A DNA stretch of 64,000 nucleotides from Antedon mediterranea. Its lineage: Eukaryota; Echinodermata; Crinoidea; Comatulida; Antedonidae. The notes beneath the pieces are model-generated. The model was given only the letters and a program-made list of their open reading frames with translations, ran no database searches and was not told where the DNA came from. Shown here one piece after another: positions 55,701 through 64,000 of this stretch. Made by a program: the position numbers and the translations under genes. Position 1 is the first letter of the stretch, and the number at the start of each line of letters is the position of its first letter. Where the stretch lies: contig NC_092675.1 of assembly GCF_964355755.1 (NCBI RefSeq), positions 25,336,412-25,400,411 on the forward strand, in the 5' to 3' direction.

Positions 55701-57330
55701 TTCGTTCATATTTTTTTATTTTAAAAGCAATTTTAATTTAGATACAGTATAGAGCGTTTTTGGAGCATATGATCTAAGATGATTAAAGATAAGTTGTTCT
55801 CTTTAATTGAGTATGTTTACATTGCTTCTTTGGCCTTTATATTAGTAAAGCTATTTCACCTGATTAAAATAGCAAGAGTCGGTATAACAAAGGCTGATAA
55901 CTCATTGAATTTAAATCTTAATACAAAAGACAAACTACAAACAAGTTCACGGTTTGTGTATTTAAAACCAATAAATAAACTGTAGCTAACACAATTGTAT
56001 CTTTTAATCAAATCTCAATACTGACTGTACTTATAGTTTTTATGTCCAAAATAAATGTTATCGTACATAATTACTAAAATTACAAATTAATAATATAGTT
56101 TAATACGATTAAGATCATCTGAATCTGGGTCTTGATTATATCAACCAACATATTACAATTACTGTACAGTATAAACGTATTGACTGTTATGACAGTGACA
56201 GTAAACAACTACCAGTACGCCTTATATAGAGTAAAGAATGCGAAAATAAAAGTTGGCACAGTTAAGATTCTGCTATGCAGACACCCACCATTTAGACCAT
56301 AGTTGTTCAGGGCTTCATTCCGGCAGATACTCCTGATTAAAAGATTCCTTCATAAATCTAGTGACCAACTTGTATAAACAGAAATTTGTCTTGATAAACA
56401 TAATATAGTTTTATTGCCTTTCAAAATTCAGGTCACTTTCAAATAATGTCTATAAATAATGAACTAGCTTAAGCAGACTTTATATAACAAATTCTGAAAA
56501 GGGTTTTTTCAAAAAAACATACTGGTCATGACAGTTATTGTAGGGAGGCTTTACCCATATTGTTTTAAAATATTCTATCACTAAAATTAAAATCTATAGG
56601 ATTCGAAAAATAGATAATTTGGTCATTCCTTCATAGATCATATGAGAGGTTGCCAGGAAGTTAGTTTCGCTTGCGATTCACAGTTCAGTGTATGAAAACT
56701 GTTTAAGATACACTGTACAGACAACTGGGTTGACCTATGTTTAACAAGGCACAAAACAAACCTACCAAGATATAAATGACTTATAATCATTATTATTTAA
56801 TCAATCAATCAATCAATAAAATATTATGGCAATGTATATGAACTCCTACTTGGTGTCTGTTGTCAACACACTAAGAAGTCACATTTTTAGTTTTTGCAAA
56901 GTCATACAATGGTAAAAATTAAATTAATTACAAAAGAACACTCATGCAATCCATCCTTTTAATAACACACAAAAGAACGCAACATCAATCAACAAAATAA
57001 TATTAAATAATTATATATACAATTAAATTAAATGGCATAATTAATAAATCAAATATCAATTGATTATTTGATGAGCGATATTATTTTGTACCTACACATT
57101 AATGAATCAAACACTTTTTTAATATGACCCCCAGATATAATTTGAATGTTATATTATTTATAATTTGTTGTTATAAGATGGTTCAGTTGAACTTATAATA
57201 TAAACACACAAAGTACAGTGACCAATATAAAGATAGATTACAGGTTATGTGCCACAAATATTTCAACTGTAGAAATTTAAACAAAATCAAGAAATTTGGA
57301 AAAGAAAAGAAATACTCACTATTAATATAT
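52750..57330. other. Gene-poor intergenic DNA
   Basis: AT-rich. A less AT-rich patch at 54,480-54,640 could be an upstream promoter or exon of the receptor gene, but no element fixes this. Otherwise only short simple repeats such as (AATC)n at 56,798-56,816. Confidence 0.4.
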
Positions 57331-57339
57331 TTATTTTTT

Positions 57340-57530
57340 TTTTAAATCCTGGTACGGGATGTGATCGTGATTCCCAAAAAATGTTGACATCTGTTGGGAT
57401 CCTGACGGCGATATTTTAGACCAAAAAAAATCCTAACCAAAAATCAAAGAAAATCCCGGTAATCAGGATTCCCAAAAAATCGGGACATCAGCCAGGATCC
57501 CGAAATTTTCAAAAATCTTTTTGAAAGCAC
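57340..57530. repeat. Diverged tandem pair rich in GGATCCCG-type motifs
   Basis: The first part (GGATGTGATCGTGATTCCCA, ..TTGGGATCCTGACGGCG) and the second (GGTAATCAGGATTCCCAAAA, ..CCAGGATCCCGAAATTTTC) are about 110 bp apart and similar. An ancient duplicated repeat unit; origin unknown. Confidence 0.5.
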
Positions 57531-60500
57531 ACTATATAATGCTCTTGTGTTCATTGTATTTGGACACTAATGCTTAATGCTCTTATAAAATGCATTCTTT
57601 TAAATATAGAGCATTACTTTGGAGTTCAAATAATATGAAAATCACTCCACAACTAAAACATTAGCAGGCCAAAACCATTCAACTTCCTCACACACGTTTT
57701 AATTAGAGTAGGAAATAGAATTAAGATAGCTACTTTAACATCAATTAGACAGATAAATGCAAGACAAGATGACTAGGATGCTTTTATCTATGTTAAAGAT
57801 TTTGATACTTGTTCAGGTAATAAATATTGTGTAGTTTATTTTAGAAAGTAAAGTAAAATTAGTTTAAAACAATTAAAGTATAAAGTTCCTTACATAGAAT
57901 GTATAAGCTGGGAAACTGATGTTACTGTTACTGTGTTATTATTATTATTATAGCTTTTATGTTTTTTTACTTGCCCGTGGAAAAGAATTCCCATTTTAGT
58001 GAATAGCAGACCATGGGCATACCTTGAGAACAAAACACTGAAATATATTCATCTAATTTCTTTTCAAAAATTATGAATATGTGTACATTTAACAGCAACA
58101 TTAAAAGGAAAGAAATTGAAATTGATTAAACTCCATGAGACCACTTAGGTAGGGGTAGAGAATCATTTGACAGCTTGTGGAGGCATAAGCTTTGATTTCC
58201 TTATTAATCCAAGCATGGCCCTGATGGGTAATTACCCGATTAAATGACATCCTAAATATAAGATCTCATTGGATCCCTAAAATGACATTATCAACCTAAA
58301 CTCTCCTTATTTTCTTGAAAATGTGTTTGGTGAAACTTTTTGGAAAATGTTTGAAAAATGCTTTTTTCCACTCAATGTTAAATGTAATGTTTACATTACA
58401 GTACATTTAGTAGCTTAATATTACATCTAATTTAATTGTCATTAAGTACATATGTTGAGTTAATTAAAAACCACTGTACTATCACAAAATAGTTTATGTT
58501 TTTTCTGTAATCATTCTTGGCCATTTAAAATTATTGTATTATATTTTTACTGCAGTCATTTTCACGTTAAATATATTTTTTATTGATTAATCAGTTTAGC
58601 CTCGCTGTACACGATGTAACATCCACAGGTTTATAAAGGAATTATAAAAAAATGAACACTCTTGACCTACAAATCCTGTTCAGGAAACAATCCAATTCAG
58701 TATAATTATATTTGATCATTTTGAATAGCCTACAGAATATGAAGAGTATAATAAAAAGCATTGCTATTCAAGTTGGAATATACATGACTCAGGCACGTCG
58801 TACACTACCTGTAGAATAGATATTTACAGTATATTGTGGATAGATAAGTTCTGGTAAGTGCTTATTTCTTCATGCTTCTTCTTAACTTATTTCTGAATGG
58901 TTTAGTTAATGTATCTACTCTGCCAATTAAGTGTATAATTCAGTTTTGCTCATAGAGGTAATACTCTAAACTGTCTAGCAAACATGCTGAAATCTATCAA
59001 TTTATAAGGTAAAGATCTGAGAGAGTAAAATCTCCAAACTGAACTGTCAGTGTCACTCCTTTTAAACAAAATTAACAGCAAACATTTTTAATATAATACA
59101 ATAACATGGCAATACCCTCTTATAGGCATTATTATCGCTCTACTTTCAATATGCTATTGCTCTCAACAGAGATATTATAATCTATGCTCTACCCATCATT
59201 TAGTGCTTATATTTTGAGTCCCTCTATCCTTGTAAATCAATTTCACATTTGAGATTAGTACAGTATCTATCTATATAATTTATCATACTAATTCAATCTT
59301 ACCATTCTTTACATGACGTATATAATAAATGTTAAACGTATGTGGAATTAATTTTATCTAAAGATCATCTAGCATCATGTTAACATTTTGTATGTGAAAT
59401 TAAAAGTTAAAATGACACTGTTTCACCAGTGTGAAGTGAAAGTAGAATGACTCCTTATCTTGATGTGTCTATATACTCATCATACAAGTAGATATGAAGA
59501 CATTTTCAATAGAATCAAATGTTATGTACCGTATATTTTGACCCCATAAAATAAACCTGGCAGCAGTGCAAGGGTGAGGATGAAGGCTTACAATAAGCAA
59601 ATGTAAATACAGCTAGACTATACCATACTGTGTGGGAGCATATGTCAATACCATATTTTCCTTATCAATGACATCATTTCATAAACATAACTTTTTCTGA
59701 TGAATTTAGGGTCAGAAATCATGCCTGAAATATGAATTAGGTTAAATTAAACCACAATTTATTGTAGTGCAAACTCTGCTACCATTATATTAATATTTCA
59801 AAAGTCTATTATTCAAGTCTAGGAGTTCTTTTTATTGTTTATATTACCATTCAAGTAATTTTTTTTTATGAATAATTTATAATAAATAGAAACACTTGAC
59901 AATTTTAATATCTGGCATTATACACAGTATTACATATCTAAACCTAGAATTATATACATATTTTAGAAGAGCATGTGTAAATTGAATACATCAAATTAAA
60001 TATTATTGAAGTAAGATTCTTCATAATGTAAGTATTTGTAGAGTTCTATCTATATGCCAAATAGCAAAATAAACATTTGTTTTAATATCAACTTACCAAT
60101 ATTTTACTACAGCCCTCAAACTATACCAATCCAGAAAAACAATATACTGTCCAAATAAATTAAAATCCACAAAATAAAACTTGTTTAGAACTTCCTCCAA
60201 CCAATAAATGTTTACTTATTTACGTCCCACAAAAGAAAATGATAGTTTCATCAGTGTACTGTAAAACAGTCCTGTCTCTGCAATGCCTTATTGACAATTA
60301 AAACTACACAGCAGTGTAGACTCCGGGCAAGTCAACACAGTTGACTAATCATCCAATCAGAAGTTGGATGTTTAGTGCTCAGCAATGCCATAGACCAATC
60401 ATAGACGCTGCTGATGTCATTGATATAACCTTAGCAAGGACTCATTTCTTGCAGCATTTCCATGGAGATATATGAAATGGAAATTTTTTTTAAAAGTTAC

Positions 60501-62010
60501 TCAATATCTATAATAATGAAAATGAATGACTGTTAAATATCAAAATTTGGAAAAAATCAATGTTTCTCAAGTCTTACTTAAAATGAATTTTGTTTTAAAT
60601 ACTGAACTTCAAAAGTGTCAAAAGGTGCAGCATAACATTAATGTCAGATATTCTGTTATATCCAGTAATAAAATAAACTAAACATCAACAATGCAAAAAT
60701 AAATCCATATGAATTTAGAAGCATGGAGGATATAATAAGTTCATTACATGGTCAAAAGTAATGATCTTATTTTATCTATTCAAGTAAGTGCTGATCTTCT
60801 TTTGACGTTTTAATGTATAAATATTTATATCTATCTATCTATATATAAATTATGGTTAATTCTGACATAGGCGAGCACAATGCAAAAACTTCTCTACAAA
60901 TCTCCGCCTTGGATACCTACCTTATCTATCCGAGATGTACCGCGAAACGTAGATTTGATAACATTAGTGTGCACGCCGACGCTATTGTTCCATATTTATA
61001 TCTTAGGAAGATATTATAAAGAGTTTTTTAACAACATTTATGATTTCAACATTGGATTTTCCTCTCAATTTCAATTCTTCCCGGTCAAAGTAATTTCCGG
61101 GTTTAAGATAAATTCACCTTAGTTTCAAATATTTTCTCTCTTTTATACACAAGGGAACAGTTAAAATAATAGATTTGACCCTAAAGGTGACTGGAAACAG
61201 GCACTTTCCATCAATCAATACAGTGTCCCTTTGGAAGACGAAAAAAAAATTGGCCATTAATCATAGCCATTTCAGTTTTTTGTTTATTTTAAAACATACC
61301 ACACGTATGTGAAGGTACAGTAGTTAAATAATAAGAATTATACTGCAAATTAATAAAGATCAAATTAAATATACGCCATAAAGAATCAGAATATATTGTG
61401 GGGAATAGTATTATAAAATTACATAGGGAGATTTGATAAGACATTTTTCGAGTGAAATCCCGATAGCTGAGTTTTATTGAGTAAGCTTGCAGGAATAACT
61501 GTAGGCTATCTTCCTGTGTCCCGTTAGGACCGAGATGTCTGCCCATGTTGCAAACCGTAATGTCTTCTTTCTTGGGCCCACTCTGTCACGGCAGTTAGTT
61601 TCAAAAGATGATTAAATTAAATAAGGTATTAATAATTATTAGGATGGTATTCATTTGAATAAACGCCTCTCCAATAAAACATCACTTTGAATAATAACCC
61701 CCCCCCCCCCCACAACCCAACTATCTAATAAACGTTCATCCGCATATTGAGAGGATTTCATTTGATTATAAATGTTACCATATTATTAGAACTAAAAAAT
61801 TTAACATATATCCCTCGAATAAGCACCTCCCTCAAATGACCTCAGCCTCCCCAAAGGGCCCTACCAAACAATAAAAACTATACTTTAAAATGTTATTAAT
61901 CATCTAAAACACTGTGAAACAAAGTAATTTAGTTTTACGAATGTCAAGCATTTTCAATAATGGTAACCGACAGAAAATGTATAAGGAGAACGTTATCATT
62001 CCGAGAACCA
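57531..62010. other. Gene-poor intergenic DNA
   Basis: AT-rich with no supported gene. Noted: two CCAAT-type boxes at about 60,350-60,400, an 80-codon open frame at 60,880-61,122 without recognisable family, and a poly(C) run near 61,699. Confidence 0.4.
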
Positions 62011-62023
62011 TCGTCTACACTTC

Positions 62024-62060
62024 CTAGAGGGGGAGCGAGCGAAGCGAGCTCACCCTCTAG
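62024..62060. repeat. Small hairpin, CTAGAGGG...CCCTCTAG
   Basis: 8-nt perfect arms (62,024-62,031 and 62,053-62,060) around GAGCGAGCGAAGCGAGCT. Unusually GC-rich here; possibly a relic of a mobile-element end. Confidence 0.5.
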
Positions 62061-62178
62061 TACAATAAAATTGTTTTAATACTATAAGAAGAAATCAATA
62101 CAATTGTAATGTACCAGCCTTTAAAAAACAATTATGAAGTAAAGCATGCTTGATGTATTTATTTTTACCTTTCTTCCT

Positions 62179-62325
62179 CTATCATGCCTAACTTGGCACC
62201 CTATCATGCCTAACTTGGCACCCTATCATGCCTAACTTGGCACCCTATCATGCCTATTGGCACCCTATCATGCCTAACTTGGCACCATATCATGCCTAAC
62301 TTAGCACCCTATCATGCCTAACTTA
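62179..62325 (+). repeat. 22-bp tandem repeat, ~7 copies
   Basis: Unit CTATCATGCCTAACTTGGCA plus CC. Copies are nearly identical, with one 2-nt deletion copy and a final partial copy, so the array is recent. Confidence 0.95.
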
Positions 62326-62329
62326 TGTG

Positions 62330-63335
62330 AATCAGAAGAACCAGGTTAATTTACATCTTCTACTAACCAGACAGTTTAGTCTGAGAATCTAGCAAGACAG
62401 AAACCGGCAATATTTGATCACAGATTTTAGTTTTCGCACTTAAGGTTGTCATAATTGTAAAAATGTCCACCTGTTTATTGAATATATAGCATCGCTTTAC
62501 TCAGTAGCACTAAGTATGTAAAGCGTAATAAGCTTAACTGCCACTTTACTACACAAATTATGACATTACGCTGCTAAAATGTTTCCTTGTAAAAGAGGTA
62601 TTTTATCTCGGCACTCCTCGAAAGCATTTACGGAGAATTCATAAATTCCGATATACTTTATGCTTTTTGTTTTACTTATGCATTTAAGAAACAAACATTT
62701 AAGAATTTGAGCATTAATGTTTTTTAATTTAAGATGTTTTACGTTGAAGGACGTAACTTAACTTGAAGGAATCGGGTTTTTTTTTATAGAATTTTAGTTC
62801 TGGTAATCTACAAAAAAAATGCTAAAATATAGAAACCAACAGTGGTGATGGTAGTTTGTAATTCCCGCTTAACTGGATAAACCGAAAAAAAGTCCTCTCC
62901 AGAGGGAGGGGCTTTGATACGAAAAGTTAATTCGTTCCTATAGAGTACCCCTCTACTATTATACATGGCCACACATGGGCACATCCATCATTCTACAAAG
63001 AAAACATAATACGCTAGCCTTAATTCATGTTCCTAATAAAAGGTAATTGGCTTTCATCAGGTACCCATAAGCAACAAAATGATGCAAGTCTCTTGATTTT
63101 GACATACCTGTCAGTATACTCTACAGTTGTTTATACAGTATTATTATTATTAATAAAATAATTATTTTCTGATTTGTTATTGTGACAAGCAACAACAAAA
63201 TGGTGTTATATTGGCAATGGACAATGCATTCAGCAAAAAAAAAAATGGATTAAAAAAATAGTACTACCATGATTTAAGAAAAAGCATGCGGGTGTTTACA
63301 CAGTTTCTTCCATTTACCAATTTTAGTTAATCAGA
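62330..63335. other. Intergenic, nothing recognised
   Basis: AT-rich; no coding, RNA or repeat feature supported. Confidence 0.4.
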
Positions 63336-63343
63336 TCTATTTA

Positions 63344-63860
63344 TTGGGAGGCAATCATAATAAAAAGTTACTAAACAAACCAGCTCCTGTTTTTATGGAA
63401 TTTCTCTCCTCCTTATCTCTAAATATTTCCAAGCCCATAAAGTTAGATGTCAAGCCCTTAAGCTTATGGAGACTTACCTACATCATTAATATTACTTGTC
63501 ATTATTGTGGATCAAACAAAAAGGTTATGAAAAAAAACTTGGCTTAAATAAACATTACCTCCAAGCTCCAATCATCAATTTGCATACATTCCTAAATATT
63601 GTTTGTGATAAAATGTTAGGTACTTTATTTCATTTTTGTTTATTTCAACATCACACCACCTACAATTATATGTTGAGAAAAAACCTACGCTTTCTAAACT
63701 TACATAAACATTCATTTGCTTATTTTTAATTCCCTAGCAACGACACAAGATTTTTACACACCAAGCTTTCCAGAGCTATGTACTGAACCTTTAAATAAGA
63801 CAAATTTAAAAAACAGATTAAAAGGTGTTCTCAGAATAAAATTAAATCGTTTATCAATGT
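63344..63860 (+). pseudogene. Possible decayed coding sequence, unidentified
   Basis: Successive plus-strand open stretches in changing frames (63,344-63,547 and 63,496-63,729, then NLKNRLKGVLRIK-like sequence near 63,810) read as protein-like. One holds ITCHYCGSNKKVMKK. They could be a frameshifted mobile-element relic. No family recognised. Confidence 0.2.
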
Positions 63861-64000
63861 CCAGCTTTTAGCTGCAACGCAAAATAACAGTTATTTTGAC
63901 TGTTCTTTAACTAACTGTACTGTAGCATTGTAAAAGTTTGACCAAACTTAACATTTTTCATCATTACCAAAAATTTTTTTTAAAGTACAAATTTCTGATA

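Overview
The window is animal nuclear DNA. It is AT-rich, its genes are split by GT-AG introns, and it is crowded with MITEs, SINE-like copies and 5'-truncated LINE ends. The scattered TAGGCCTA-type motif, the lectin-bearing latrophilin without an olfactomedin domain, and the long inverted-repeat (foldback) transposon suggest an echinoderm, perhaps a sea cucumber or feather star. The species call is inference; no species marker was seen.

Layout: (1) 0.6-2.4 kb, plus strand: a compact gene with TATA box, three coding exons and poly(A) signal. It encodes a 68-residue secreted pre-propeptide with one six-cysteine ShKT domain. (2) About 3.0-12.3 kb: a large foldback-type mobile element. Two arms in opposite orientation carry mirror-image arrays of a ~106-bp satellite; a second satellite (~92 bp) lies in the loop. 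The right arm alone carries a cysteine-rich two-exon coding remnant and a 464-bp tandem duplication. The left arm alone carries a nested MITE. (3) 15.0-48.5 kb, minus strand: one gene, an adhesion GPCR of the latrophilin (ADGRL) family. I could rebuild it exon by exon, with every splice phase matching: signal peptide, SUEL/RBL lectin domain, Thr-rich linker, HRM, GAIN with GPS (HL|T), seven membrane segments and a ~290-residue tail. (4) 48.9-64 kb: gene-poor flank with a CR1/Jockey-type LINE tail, other LINE ends, simple repeats and a 22-bp tandem array.

The most interesting result is the splicing layout of the latrophilin gene. Two exons (43,821-43,936 and 39,323-39,444) both encode the second half of the same lectin domain. 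They have identical flanking phases, and joining both would break the frame, so they look mutually exclusive and would change the ligand-binding face. A 30-nt, frame-preserving microexon candidate falls in the third cytoplasmic loop. The last large exon contains an in-frame GTAAGT donor that fits a separate terminal exon at 15,043-15,129, giving two C-termini: one ending in a class I PDZ ligand (-ETLL), the other acidic (-EDL). Together these suggest receptor diversification at the ligand, G-protein and scaffold interfaces.

Introns of the receptor gene host a 29-bp-TIR MITE, an 839-bp TIR element full of TATACCGTATA palindromes, a 5S-rRNA-derived SINE-like copy and tRNA-derived SINE-like copies. 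Coding assignments rest on reading frames, splice sites and recognised domain motifs; no database search was possible.
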